DNA of 64,000 nucleotides from contig JAJEKV010000012.1 in NCBI GenBank assembly GCA_021234155.1, positions 1,369,062 through 1,433,061 of the forward strand, in the 5' to 3' direction. The number at the start of each line of letters is the position of its first letter. Position 1 is the first letter of the stretch. Of this stretch, positions 37,926 through 51,959 are shown piece by piece. The notes below the pieces were generated by a model. The model did not search any database, had not been told where the DNA came from, and saw only the letters and a program-made list of their open reading frames with translations. The translations under genes were made by a program, and so were the position numbers. The DNA is from Isoetes taiwanensis. Lineage: Eukaryota; Streptophyta; Lycopodiopsida; Isoetales; Isoetaceae.

Positions 37926-38085
37926 AGGCTTAACTTAGTCAATGATAAACTTAGCATAATGCTATTGTCTTTGCTCACACAATATCAAAGAAGTTCAATT
38001 CATCATAGGCTTAACTTAGTGATAAACTTAGCAATACTATTGTCTTTGCTCTGATATCAAAAGAAGTTCAATTCATCACTTGTAC
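37926..38085. repeat. Tandem duplication, about 81-bp unit
   Basis: AGGCTTAACTTAGT, GATAAACTTAGCA, CTATTGTCTTTGCTC and AGTTCAATTCATCA appear in this order at 37926 and again at about 38007. The second copy is slightly shorter through small deletions. Confidence 0.85.
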
Positions 38086-38130
38086 GAGCATCACGTAGGT
38101 CAGGTTTATCAAATTTGATTTCTCGATAGC

Positions 38131-38370
38131 GTCTCAAAATGTATTTTTCAATCTAATTTATAAGGTATAATCAAAAAGAGCAATCTTGTTTTTTACTTTT
38201 TGAGTAACATTTCTAGCATTTTCAATCCAACTTATAGTCTGTTGTAGTCTCAAAATGCATTTTTCAATCGATTTATAGGTAAATCAAAAGAAGCGATCTT
38301 GTTTTCATACGGTAACATCTCTAAATGCATTTTCAATCCAACTTATGAGTACAATAAAAAGCAATCTTAT
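38131..38370. repeat. Tandem duplication, about 116-bp unit with an internal half-repeat
   Basis: GTCTCAAAATGTATTTTTCA at 38131 recurs at about 38247. Each unit contains two related halves, one with AAATGNATTTTTCAATC and one with GCATTTTCAATCCAACTTAT, each followed by a CAATCTT-like word. It begins about 50 bases after the preceding tandem duplication. Confidence 0.8.
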
Positions 38371-40690
38371 TGTTTCACACCATAGCCTTTCTGGAGATGA
38401 ATGCAAAAACGTAAACCCCATCTAATGTGGTATTCCCTGCACAAAGTCTCTCTCTCACATTCTCGATTGTAAAATGATCTTTGGATTTTTAACCGCGGAC
38501 CTACTTACCTTGACATCTAAGTTGAGGGAAGAAAGAGACCAACTTTCTAATCATTCAAATATGCAAATACCAAATTATGTTGTATTTGTACTTTTGGATG
38601 TTGTGTTGTATTTTTATTTGGAGCCCAAATTATGTCATTATTAACAATTCATGTTCTTTTGCCATATTATGTCATTTCTTGCCATATAGCAAGATCATCA
38701 TAACAAACTCTAACTCATCATGAACCTACCAAGGCTACATTGTGGACGATAATTTGGAACCAAATTGAACATCAAGCTTTATAGTGCATGCCACAGAACA
38801 ATGGTTGTTTGTAATAAAAGCGACCATATTTATTTTGTTCCGCGTTCGAGGATGGGGATGGTGGTGCATACCCCTCAGCAGATAAGGGGTTGCAAAACAT
38901 TCACAATCCGCGAACAAAAGATGAGCGAATTGCAAAAGAGCAATGCGCAGCCTTATTTTGTTTCATGCTCAAATGAAAGGGTGCCCAACCCTTTTATTCA
39001 GCAAAATTAAATTTGCCAAATGCACAACATGAGATCACTCTTAGGCGACTTTTAATCTATCCTAAAAAGTTCAAAAAATTCATATGTAGAATCTGGTAGT
39101 CAGTGCTTTGCTTTAGCATTGCGCCTGTCATAGACCATGCCGCAGGGACACATAGAAGACTAAAAAAAATGCAACTCTTGTTTACTTCCACCATATCCGG
39201 TATTTGCATATAATCATCCACCAATTTGCAAGAAGCTTTCCACAATTTGGTCTAAGAGGAGCTACTTGAGAATAGAGAAGCTTTAGACATTCTCATGCCT
39301 AAAGGTATTTCCAACCAATACATCTATGCATTTCCTTATGAAAATGTATGCACATGAAGGTGGTAAATTCCCTCACTCCATTCGAGGGTCTCCCATGCAA
39401 CCCTCGGATGGGCATGGGTGCATGCTTATAATACCTGAGAATTCATTCAAGCATCTTCCACATGCCTATCAAGGTATGATCTTATTGATCTTAAGCCTAA
39501 AATTCTTAGACTTCAATCTTTGGAAACTTGAAATAGTGCACTAATTATGCATGCATGTCATTTTAAACTCATCTATGAATTGAAATAAATCTGGCAATGA
39601 TTCTTTTGCCATAAGAATCAAGAATCATGAATGGCATCAAGTCTAGAAGGGCCTTAAGGAGAGAAAAAGTTGTACAATGGGGATTTAGCAGCCCAAATGG
39701 GTAAAAACTACACAAATAGAATTTCCTCTGATTTTGGGATTTGCCAAGCCCAGGCCCCATTGTGTGAGAAACGAATTTCTTGCACTCTGGTGGATTACGG
39801 ACGGCTTTTTATCACAATACGAATCTCAAATCTCACTTTAGAAACTTACGTACCTTACATGCGACCCTTGAGCTGTGGAGCTCAATTGAAGCATTGTCAT
39901 AGGTGATCATGAAACAAAGCACGCCAAGCAAAATCCGAAGCTTCCATCCTTACCAAAAGCCCCGATTGCAATGCTTACATTTATTTTTCTGCGGGATAGG
40001 GCTTCCGGGAAAACCTACGGAAACTAATCTCTGGCTCTTAGGAAGAAGCAATCTCGGCTCTCAAGGTAGAAGGTATAGAAGCTAGACCATTCTTTGTCTT
40101 CAAATCTACTTATTGCCCCAAAGGCGACCAGGGAGACATTTGAGGTTGACACTCAGTGCTTAGCGCTCAAAATATCACTTAACAAGAAATTTTAATGTAA
40201 AGCATAGTCTTTAAAAAGATAGAATAGATTTTTTTTTTCTTCAAAAAGGAGACATAATTTGTTAGCTATCATAAGACAGATCATGTAGTAAACTATAAGC
40301 AAACACCTTGCAATAAGGAATTACCAGTCCAGCATTTATACCAAAGATGGAGATGGAGGGGACTACAATATCTATAAGCTGTGCTGCCTGCCATATTGCA
40401 TATCCTAATGAAAGCACTTTCTCACCATGCTATGAAGCAATGCATCAAATTTTGCCAACAGCAAAGATGAAGCAAACAAAAGACTAAATGTAGGACCAAA
40501 TACAAATAATCTAAATTAAGTCTCAAGCTGTAGGTAATTATTTCCTTGCATCAAGTCATCCAAAAGGTTTGTTGTCAGCCAGTCCATTAAAAGATACAGC
40601 GAGGTATAGCGGGAGCATAGTGAAAGAAAAAAGATGCCAAGCTATTTTTGCAGATTGCGAGGTAATACATAGAATTAATAGAGCTCTTTT
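38371..40690. other. Intergenic, no gene recognised
   Basis: AT-rich with scattered short frames. None longer than about 80 codons resembles a known family. Confidence 0.4.
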
Positions 40691-40693
40691 GTT

Positions 40694-41960
40694 AGAAGGA
40701 AGGAAGGAAGGAAGGAAAGAAGTATATTTTAACGACGGAGGCCAACTAGCCTATGAGATGGTTATAGACATACAATATATCGGATAGTATCCAAACACAA
40801 AAGAAAATCAAAAGCCCTATACAATGTGTCTCTACCACTAGGACGAAAAAACCCCCCATGTAGGAGGAAAAACCCTTGTAGTAGGCGTTCAAATTCCCTA
40901 TAGGCTCAAATTCTGTCTTTGTAAGGGACTCTATAGCGGTGGGAGACTTCTGGGAATGTAGGGCCCGAGGGCGTGCAACCATTGGCGAAGCCGTGATTGA
41001 TAATTTGCTATCACCGAGCATGCGAGATGAAGCGGCGGCTTCCGGATGTGTGCATATCGCAGGACACTCACGGCAGAGCATGGTATTCATCTTCTACTAT
41101 GCATGTGGCAGTAGCAGCATAATCTCTCATGCCGGGGGATTCCACGCCCCCTCCATGTCCGCGCGGTACCCATTCTGTCTCAGTGCGAGATGGTGGGACC
41201 ACGGTATTCTCATTGCGGCTATGGCTCTCCGGATTTCTTGGTAGAGATGTGTGCCTTCAAATGTTGGTGGGGGCCATGTTCAAGCGGCGGATTAACATGT
41301 GGTAGTGCTACATTTTTGGGCTTTGCAATAGTAGGCACATCCCGCGAGAGAGGCATCAAAAGCACTCATTTAAAATGCGGCTGGCTGCATTTAGCGTGCT
41401 CAGAGCCTTATCCATAATGCGGTACATTAGTCTATGGACCATCTTTGCAACCCCCTTACAATGCTCCTGCCGCTGTTCATTTACGGCCCTTGTGCCAATA
41501 CTTGAGCGGGGAGGAGAAGGCGTTGTACATCCATTACAGCCGACCTTATGGAAATACGCCAAAGGTGCACGCACATAAGCGAGAATGTTGCGAGGGGCCA
41601 AAAGCGGTCTCACTCTGACAAAATCCGGAATGAGCCTTTAGTGTCCTTGGCGCTGGGTACATATGTCGGGGAAAGAACATACAGCCCACCCTCTCTAGCT
41701 TATCCAAGTACTCTGCTATCGGCCCCAGCCCCAAACCTCACCCCGCATACGGCGATGCAGCGGGTTCAGCGAGGGTGCACCGAACGGGTGTGCTGCGTGC
41801 CCAATCCGCGGAGATCTATTGGGCGAGATGCGAAGGCAAGGCTTAAAAACCCGAGGAAGCAAAGGCCCCACTCTACGCTAAGCGGGCCCAATGAAGCTAC
41901 GCAGTTGATGGGTCGATCTGGCACGACCCTTGGACATATTGCAAAGCTATTTTCTTCCAC
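40694..41960 (-). mobile_element. LINE 3' part with GGAA-type tail, degraded
   Basis: At 40697-40720 a (GGAA)n tract is followed by GGAGGCCAACTAGCCTATGA at about 40738, matching GGAGGCCAATCGGTCTATGA at about 47650 beside LINE-3. Further along, TCTGTCTCAGTGCGAGATGG (41174) matches the region near 48080 (CAATGCGAGGAGATGGTGGG). The minus strand would therefore be an element of the same family with its 3' end at 40720. Minus-strand frames 41356-41613 and 41546-41734 are GC-rich but I could not place reverse-transcriptase motifs in them. The plus-strand frame 41548-42006 (152 codons) is probably the antisense of the element, not a gene. Confidence 0.5.
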
Positions 41961-42006
41961 ATTTTATGCTTTCGAATACCACGAACCTTTGAATATCTCA
42001 ACATAA

Positions 42007-43615
42007 AATGCGAAAGAATCATACCATTACCTCTCTTCATGGATTTATTTATGCATTATTCCACAGCTTGTCTGAACATCCCAGGCTGGAAGTCATCAAA
42101 CCATTACGCCTCATTAGCACTTGATATTACACCCATCCACAAAACAACCTACATTGCTTACATTACCAAACTGTATTCCTTCTCAGAACACTCAACAAAT
42201 GAGAGCTAATGACTAATTCTCCTTACGATAAAAAAACCATAGAAAATTTTCTTACACGAGCTTAAAGTGCATGATAGACAATCACGGCCCGAAAGTCATG
42301 TAGATGCTAGCCGAGAGGCAAAATAAATTATGGAGCCACCTTTTCTTAAGGAAAACCTGAAATCTTTGCAAAGTGAAAACAAAGACAACCAAGTGATTTA
42401 CTTTGTATGCTTAGATAGCAAAGGAAAAACAATACACCGGGCGATTTTCTTCTATTACGATGTTCCAGTCTCATTTAACCAAGTGCTTTCGGTTGTCTCA
42501 ACCAAAGAAAACCTATTTGCTTTAGGGGCTTGCCATTTGATGATACGGGAGAGTCTACGGAATTATACTCCAAGTATGAATTGCAAATCACAGACGGGTT
42601 CTTCCCTAAATTTACAACACAAATGTGTCGGTAAAGACAAGAATAGATAGGAATACCACTAAGCGGGGAGGCAACAAAAGCATTTATGCATGATAATAGT
42701 AGATGCTTGAGTGCCAACTGACTAAGAAGCACAGGCCGGGTCTTTGTCGCGAGAACTTTGGTTCTAAATAATATTCCATGCGGTATTTACTTTTTCAGCG
42801 GAAATATAACACAAATAAGAAACGTCCATCTCATTAGAAACACAAAGATACAATCTCAAAGATATTTATTTACCTTGTGACCAGATTCTTCTCAAAAACA
42901 ACGGCCCGACATAAACAACTTGGTAGCTCGAAGCTCAGCTTGCAGGGATACAAACTAGAGTCTTATCTGAGATCTTTCTTGTAATACACCAATGAAATTC
43001 ACGAAGAGGAGGGAGCGGATCATTATACAAAGTAGACAAGCCCAGAAAGAAAAAAAATGCCCATAGTAGTTTCTAACCAATGTTGCAAAACATTTATGCT
43101 TGGGAAAGGGATTAAAAAGAAGGCTAGCATCGGTTTACAAAAAATCTCATGCAAAAATAAGGATTCGGGGGATTACGAGGCGTTGTCGAAATTGTGTCGC
43201 TTGATGAAGGTGCTGCAGTTTTGTGGAGATTCTCTGTCTGATAAAGAAGACTCGGTCACCGAGGAGCCCTACTTGCATGAGATGAAGGCATTTTGAACCC
43301 AAAATGATGATGGAAAGCGGAGGAGGGAATCGATCTGAAAATTAGCTGATAGGTATATTAACGCATGTAATTAAAACTAATGGGTGTGCCTAAAGTTGCC
43401 TTTTAGCGGGATTATGATTTTTACAGTCGCGAATTTCTACTTTTGGCCGGTTGGTGTCTCTGGTAGGAGGATTACACTCCACAAAACATAGAACAACTTG
43501 GCATAGGCCTTAGAAACGGCTTAGCGATGCACAGGAGTTTTAAGGAAAATTTCAAATATATCTCTTTAAGTATGCAAATATTCAAAAAATACCCTCCAAA
43601 TGAAGAGCATTTATG
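42007..43615. other. Intergenic, no gene recognised
   Basis: The frame 42330-42650 (plus, 106 codons) is open but has no known domain. No repeats stand out. Confidence 0.4.
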
Positions 43616-43619
43616 TAAA

Positions 43620-43725
43620 TATGGTATGGCTTCTCAAAGTTGTCTTCACAAATATTACAAATGCCATTTTTGTAACTATGGTATGGCTTCTCAAATTAAA
43701 AAGTTGTCTTCACAACAGTAGGATA
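43620..43725. repeat. Tandem duplication, about 57-bp unit
   Basis: TATGGTATGGCTTCTCAAA occurs at 43620 and about 43677. Each is followed by AGTTGTCTTCACAA, with a small insertion in the second. Confidence 0.85.
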
Positions 43726-45870
43726 AGATCTTTCAGACAAGATCAAATTCATCTAAATCAAGGTTGAAATTCACAAGTTATGCTTATTTAAGTTGTTTTT
43801 TATAACACTTATTTAAACTACTATAACTCAAAGATTCCAACTTCACTTTCGATGTACTACTACTGGATAGGTCTCCTTCGCATCTATAAGTTTTGTGAAA
43901 GGCACTTTTTTTATTTGATCGATCACAAAAACATTATTGCCATTTGAGCCAAATACCATGCTTTTGGGGGTATTGTTGGAATATTTGCAAATTGGCTAAT
44001 ATTTTTCATAAACACCAACTATTAATACTTCGGAATTCTCTCTAGAGTAATGACACTTAAATTTCTCAAACATATTTGTTTTGTAATGTGCATGTTGATA
44101 TTCCAAAAAAAGGACATTATTTGCTTTTGTAATTACTTTTGTTATTGAAATTGTCTAGTGATAGTTTTGCATTTATGAATTTCAGTAGAGAAGACAATGC
44201 TTTATAAGAGATGTAAGGGGCATAAATTTACCTCTAAAGACGAAAATTTAAAAAGACAAATCCAATACTTCTGCTCAAAGTGTCACCCTTAGAAGTAGTT
44301 AGGTACATCAAGAAAAAATAGGTACAGAAATGCAAAACACAAAATCTTGTCTTTAGTTGTTGAAAATAAAAAGCAGTTTAAGTATGCATCTCTACATGGG
44401 GCACATCACAAGGTCCTAGTTTTGTACTTTCACGTATGCTTTCTCTAATATCTTCCACTTCTCACTACCGGTTAATATCTTAAGCGGGGAGTAAAAGTAA
44501 ATGCATGGCCAGCTGGTGATAGGTGATTCCATTTGCACCGCGATGTCTCACGGTATACAATGCGTAAAGACAACTCATCCAGAAGGTAGGCGTTATAGCG
44601 AGGTCGGATACAACCTGAGAATTGTAAAATGTTTTGTGGGCCTTGAAATGCATTTCATTATATGACTTCAACCGCAGACGGTGTTTTTGCTGCTGAAAAC
44701 ACCCGATTACCGCGGTCACCCTTATTCATTTGATAAAAGAAACCGAACAATTCATCCTATATAAATTTGTTCTAAGCCGAGTTACGGTGAGGATATCACA
44801 TCACCACGCGGTTCCCGGAAGAGCATGGTTTTATAGCGATAGAAATTGGAAGCCCGCCGTGCATTTTCGCGAGAGAATGCGGTCCAATATGGCTTCATCC
44901 ACATTCCCATCATAGGTTAAAATAAAATAAAAAATGCCTTCAAAGCACTATTTGTTTCACAAAAGTTGATTTTTGCGGGGCCACCCCAACCTTATTCAGA
45001 TTCATGAAAGTGATGAATAGAAGACAACTTGATAATACTGATTATGATTATAATATAGTATGGGTGGCTTTTTGGGACTTAAAAATTATTTGAGATCATG
45101 ATTGAGAAGTCGAACATCGAATGATGTTAGTCTTCCTTAATCATTTAGGTTGTGGAGGCTTTTTGAGAAAGGCAATTTGAATTACTTAAAGGACCATGAG
45201 AAGAAGCAAAAATATGTAGGCCCGACCTTAGCAGAAAGAACTTTCTTAAAGAAACATGTAATCTGACACGCCAGCACATTAAGCAATAAAGCTTGAGCAA
45301 ATTACTATATATTGGTATAATGAAGCTCAGGAGATATGAGAAAAGAAAAGGAATAGGATATTACAAAGAAATCCATCACGAGGTCGCTGGTGGCTTCCAT
45401 TTCTAAAAAATATAAATGCTGATACAACATAACAAACTTGTCGAAACAAATAAAGCACCTCATTGAGCATAAATATGGAGATGGAAACTTTGTTGGTATG
45501 AACTTTTCTCAAACCGCACTTTGCTAGCATAAACCTACCTTTTAGTGGTTGAGGTCAGGAATATCAAATGAACACGGAATGAATCGTAATGGCAAGAAAT
45601 GGATAGAAACACAGAAAGTTCTTATGTAACATTTTGGACCAAACCATTGGCTATCTGGAATATGGGGAAGAACTTCCAAATATGTGTCTTTGTAAAAAGA
45701 AATAAAACGTCATATTTACGAATCTTTGGATGGCGGTCTAGTGCGGTTTTGTTTTAGAGCAAAAGTAACATTTGAACAAAAACAAAATGATAAACAAGCG
45801 TTACCTTTGCTCATAGCTCTTGCTTTTAAAAGGCGCCTTTCTGGTCAATTCATTTCTAAATCTAAAGGAA
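43726..45870. other. Intergenic, no gene recognised
   Basis: Minus-strand frame 44480-44719 has a MHFKAHKTFYNSQVVSDL segment. It might be part of a LINE C-terminus, but I cannot support it. Nothing else was recognised. Confidence 0.35.
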
Positions 45871-45872
45871 AT

Positions 45873-45955
45873 GAAGATTGAGGACGTCTGAAGAGTAAAG
45901 ATTCAAAAGCATGTCAAGATTGAGGACCCTTGAAGATCAAGATTCAAAAGCATAC
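45873..45955. repeat. Short tandem duplication, about 42-bp unit
   Basis: AAGATTGAGGAC and AAGATTCAAAAGCAT occur in this order twice, from about 45873 and 45915. Confidence 0.8.
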
Positions 45956-46349
45956 CATGTACACGGCCAGGATGTTGCTGAAAGTGGTTCTTGAGGGATA
46001 AAATGATTCAGAGATCGCTTGCCTTTTTAATTTCAAAAGGTCACCGGTAATCATTTGGATGGTGGATGATGGAAATGTCCATGCTTTGGGGAAAAAGGCT
46101 ATTAAGCCCCAAAACATTTAAAATAAGTAGATATGATTTAGATGGTTTTAAGATATAGAAATTTGTTACACCTCTAGTGAGGAGAAATAAGTACAGCGTT
46201 GATGCTACGCATATAAATAGTGATAATATGAGTATTAGATAATGTAAGAAACCATGGTGCATTACGCTGGAAGGTTATTTGGACTTGGTAGAAATTAAGG
46301 AGGGGCATGTTGAAAGTCCTTATATTTGACATTTAGCCAATTTGTCATA

Positions 46350-46475
46350 TTGCGGTGTGAAGTGCTTTGAAATTATAATGTAACCTAAGGTGTCATGTAG
46401 AGTGAAGTGCTTTTTTAATGTGTTAGGGATAATGCAATCCGCGAGAGAATCATGCGGTGTGAAGTGCTTTTCAAG
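46350..46475. repeat. Three spaced copies of a GTGAAGTGCTTT motif
   Basis: TGCGGTGTGAAGTGCTTTGA (about 46351), GTAGAGTGAAGTGCTTTTTT (about 46396) and TGCGGTGTGAAGTGCTTTTC (about 46453) form an irregular direct repeat with 45- and 57-base spacing. Confidence 0.7.
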
Positions 46476-47121
46476 CGGTTCCGTTATGCTTAATCCTCCC
46501 AATCTAATGGAAAGATGTGGTGAAAATCTTATAGTTAGATTACCTAATACAAAAGAGGTACTTGTTATGACTATAAATTTAACCTAATATAACAACGATT
46601 GTGAGAGTCACCCATATGACCCCTAAAGAAATAATGTTACCTATTTTCCCAGAAGCATATGAATTTGTGAAGTTATCTTGACTATATAGAAGTAAAGTGG
46701 TGATTGCACGGACTATATAAACAATCTCAATGACTGATACAACTTGATACATACATCTGCTCTTCCATTTTAGGGAGGCATCCCTTGATCTTGATAGTTT
46801 GGTACATGCGATGGATGGCATCATCATTGAATCTCTATAGATTCTTAAAGCGCTATAATGGAGTACATTGATGATTAGAATGTTGTTCACTAAGAGACAG
46901 CTAGAAGGGGAGAAGTGATCTTAACCCGGTAGTCTCTGGAATTTGGGAAGGAAGCAATCTTACGGCAGGTCATGGATTGAAGCAAGGGATAGCCACATTA
47001 AATAGCATTTAGAGATGTACATTCTCAGTTTGTGAGAGAAGTGGGTTTCAAAACCTCACTCTCTACTTATTGTGTTTTCTTTTTGTATGATTGGTAATGA
47101 ATTATATCTCATATCCTTTAT

Positions 47122-47146
47122 AGATAGATAGAGAGAGAGAGAGAGA
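47122..47146. repeat. Microsatellite (GATA)n(GA)n, flank of the SINE
   Basis: TATAGATAGATAGAGAGAGA runs directly into the SINE body. The same words begin the larger tract after 47377. Confidence 0.9.
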
Positions 47147-47376
47147 ATGGAGAAGATGAGTATTTTAGCGTCATGCCACTAGGCTGACATCCAAGCCCCG
47201 GAGATGTGACCACACACCACACTACATTTAGCAGTTTGGGCCACGCCCCGACCACTTTACATTAGCGATGCATTGGGTTTGACACCCAACTGATTCAGTC
47301 TCGCGATTAAAGGCGGGTCGAGCTTCGAGGACCTATAGTTGCTAGACCCTAGTGTGTTACCACTAGACTAGCGCCC
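47147..47376 (-). mobile_element. tRNA-derived SINE
   Basis: On the minus strand the element starts GGGCGCTAGTCTAGTGGTAA, a clear RNA polymerase III box A (about 47356-47370). Box B follows about 30 bases later as GCTCGACCC within GGTCCTCGAAGCTCGACCC (47315-47333), so the spacing is right for a tRNA-related head. A tRNA-unrelated body of about 150 bases follows (with GGTCGGGGCGTGGCCC). Both flanks carry CCTTTATAGATAGATA-like sequence (from about 47115 and 47374), the expected target-site duplication, although the simple sequence there weakens that reading. A second box-A-like word, AGCCTAGTGGCATGACGC, lies near the 3' end. SINEs are copied by LINE reverse transcriptases, and the element sits in the tail of LINE-3. 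Confidence 0.65.
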
Positions 47377-47382
47377 TTTTAT

Positions 47383-49145
<1,763 letters not shown>

Positions 49146-51950
49146 CTCATCTACTTTTTAAGTTTCTTAAAACCTTTGTCCCTACACTCTACAAATATCA
49201 GCGATACATCTCCAATCTGTGATCACGGAAAATCAAAGAAAGCCATGGATGTGTCGGCACATACATCATACTTTTCCGAATATCTTTGTAAGTAGGGCAA
49301 TGTAGAAGTACCGTTCCTCATTTTCAAGTATTCACACTCACATATCTTACACGATATCCTAAGCTGTAGGTAGCCATTCCACACCGCCTACTTCAACACC
49401 AAGCCTATCTTGAGCTTCGGCCACTCATCACGAGATGGCATGCCTGTCTTCCCGTGATGAAAATTCCCTACGACAAATACTTTACCTCTTACCTTTGTAG
49501 GATTAATAATAAGGATCCTATAACCCTTTTCTTTGCTCCCATCTCTCCATGTCCTGCGAAGAACATTCATTTCGATCCATGCTCTGGATATCATCTTTAT
49601 CGCAGCTAAATCATGAATATTCATTCCCCAACATGCATCCACTTTGAGTATATACAATTGAAGCAGGGACATGCGAAGACTCTTCTATACAAATGCTTCA
49701 AAAGAATCAAAAGCTTTTGAAATAAAAGCCTTGATTTTGGAATAATATGTCGAGATAGAAAGGTTTAAAAATCAAAGTACATTTTCAGTTTGTCATAAGT
49801 TGTTGTTCAAGATTATTCTAAGCGGATTTCAAAAATTCATTTGTTCAGGCTACCTTTTGAGTTTGTTTTATAATGTCACATTACATCATATTTGAACTTG
49901 TTCACATATACTTGATGGTTGAGCAGTTTAGAAAAACAATTAGAAGATTTTTCTATTGCTTGCTTTTTCACGAGGATTGTGAGGTTAAGAGAAAAGATAT
50001 ACAATGCCCTGCGATAAATGTTGCTCCTTAAAAAAGCGGCATAAGAGTCCATTCCCATAATCCGAGAGATTTTTTTAGCGTAAGAAATGGACATTGTTCC
50101 ACGAGCTACATATGAGTTGGACAATTGAGGAAAAAGAAGGTGAAATACTTCCAAGTGCACAATTCAAACCATAGCGACAACAAAATGATGTGGGAATGTA
50201 AAGAACAAAAGGATCCTATGATCACCCAGAACAGCTATTAATGTACATATAAGATTTGACCAAGGTTTGTAGAAGACTATATACGAAAAGTTAGTCATGA
50301 CTTTTGGTCTAAGATTCCCTATTACTTAAGATAATGGAAAAACCAACCATTGGACTATAACAAAAGAAGTCCAGGAGACTTATTTAAAGTTAGATGTAGA
50401 CAAATCTCAATGATCACTTATCATTTATGAGCGGGACACGCATATAGAGCTCAAAGCTATGTTTGAAGTTAAATAAATACAACATTGATCTTTACATTTA
50501 TAATTGGGAAGACGCAAGGCTGACTAAACCGTGAATCTAGTCGAGAACATTTGAAATGCAAGGAACTTAAGCGGTGAAATTCCCCGATGCAAGGGGCAGG
50601 CATAAGTTGCAACTTGTTTACCCCAAAGCTAAGTCTGATACAATGAAAGGATATACATCATTTTTCGATGGAAGCATCCTATGGGAGAAAGAAAAACACC
50701 ATTATGGGCATGAGCAAAATCATGGCCATGAAATAGCACATATGGGTGGGTACGTATGCAGAGATCTTATTCCAAACTCATTATCAAATTGGGATTTTGG
50801 CCTGCAAAGGATGAAGGTAGATAGGCAGGCAATAATGATGTATACAAACTATCGAGGGATAGGGAATATACATCTAAAATCGATTTAGTTTTTACAGTCG
50901 TCATAATACAAAAGCACTTTCTAGAGTATCTCAGGAGAATCTTCAAATGTTCATTATAGGCTATCTAACACGAGGAGATAAGGGAACATTTGGCCAAAAT
51001 CAGCGAAGTACCTTCATATTCATGGCATATCATACCATGCAAATGATATAAGCGCAACAAATCCAATCCAATGATCACAAAATGTTAATCAAGCTTGAGA
51101 ATGTATAGGTAATACTTTCGAAGTCTACGGAGGAGATATGACAGCTTCTATTGACAAAAAATTTTGTGAAATCAAGGCGATATCTAGAGACAACACCAAC
51201 ATCTATTGAAGAAAAGGAAACCTACTTTGAGAGTATAGGTGGGTTCAAAATGCAGATGCCGGGTAAAACAAGCGAGATGGAAGTGAACATTACATGAGAA
51301 AGGGAAAACCAAGATTGAGAGCAAGCGCTCTTTTGAGAAATAGTACCAAAGCTATGGGCATCGATTGCATGTGGTCTTAAAATAAAAGCGAGAAAATATT
51401 CAAAATTTGCATACCTTCATACATTAGGTTTGAGTGATTATTGACTCTCTTAGTAACCTATACGCAAAATTTGATGAACTTTTAAGCTTCAGCGTCTGTG
51501 AGGCTGACGAGTTAACGCATTTTGTCCCTTGAAACATAAAATGAAAATAGCGTTAGCTGTTCTTTGAAAGCAGTATTAAGGATACGGACCTCGATGTGTA
51601 ATGATATTGATTTAAACCACAAAATATTAGAAATGCATTGCATAGCTCTTATATTCATGTCAAATTACACTTCACATCCATACAAAACTACAAATTGGAC
51701 CCGGTATTATATAAAACATTCTTTTTCAAGCTAAAGTTCCATATCTCTGCTTTTGCTTTTGCTCCCTCCTTTGCATTTGCATCCTGATACTTTGAAGACC
51801 AGATTTACTTTTTGCTTCAGCGCTTGGTTCCCAATTTAGGCTCTTATCACTAATATCCCAAGGTAGTAATCTACACAAGTTAAGCCTTGATAATATAACT
51901 TTTAAGCGATCAGTCTTGTTTGCTAGAGCTGTCCACTTTGGTCTTACTAT
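49146..51950. other. Intergenic, no gene recognised
   Basis: The minus-strand frame 49388-49672 (94 codons, with KGYRILIINPTKVRGKVFVV) is coding-like but unassigned and may be upstream LINE-3 sequence. The plus-strand frame 50574-50888 (104 codons) is unassigned. Confidence 0.35.
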
Positions 51951-51959
51951 GTATTAACT

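Noticed and set aside
41548-42006. 152-codon plus-strand frame
   Set aside because: It lies in the GC-rich LINE-like region and is probably antisense. No domain was seen.
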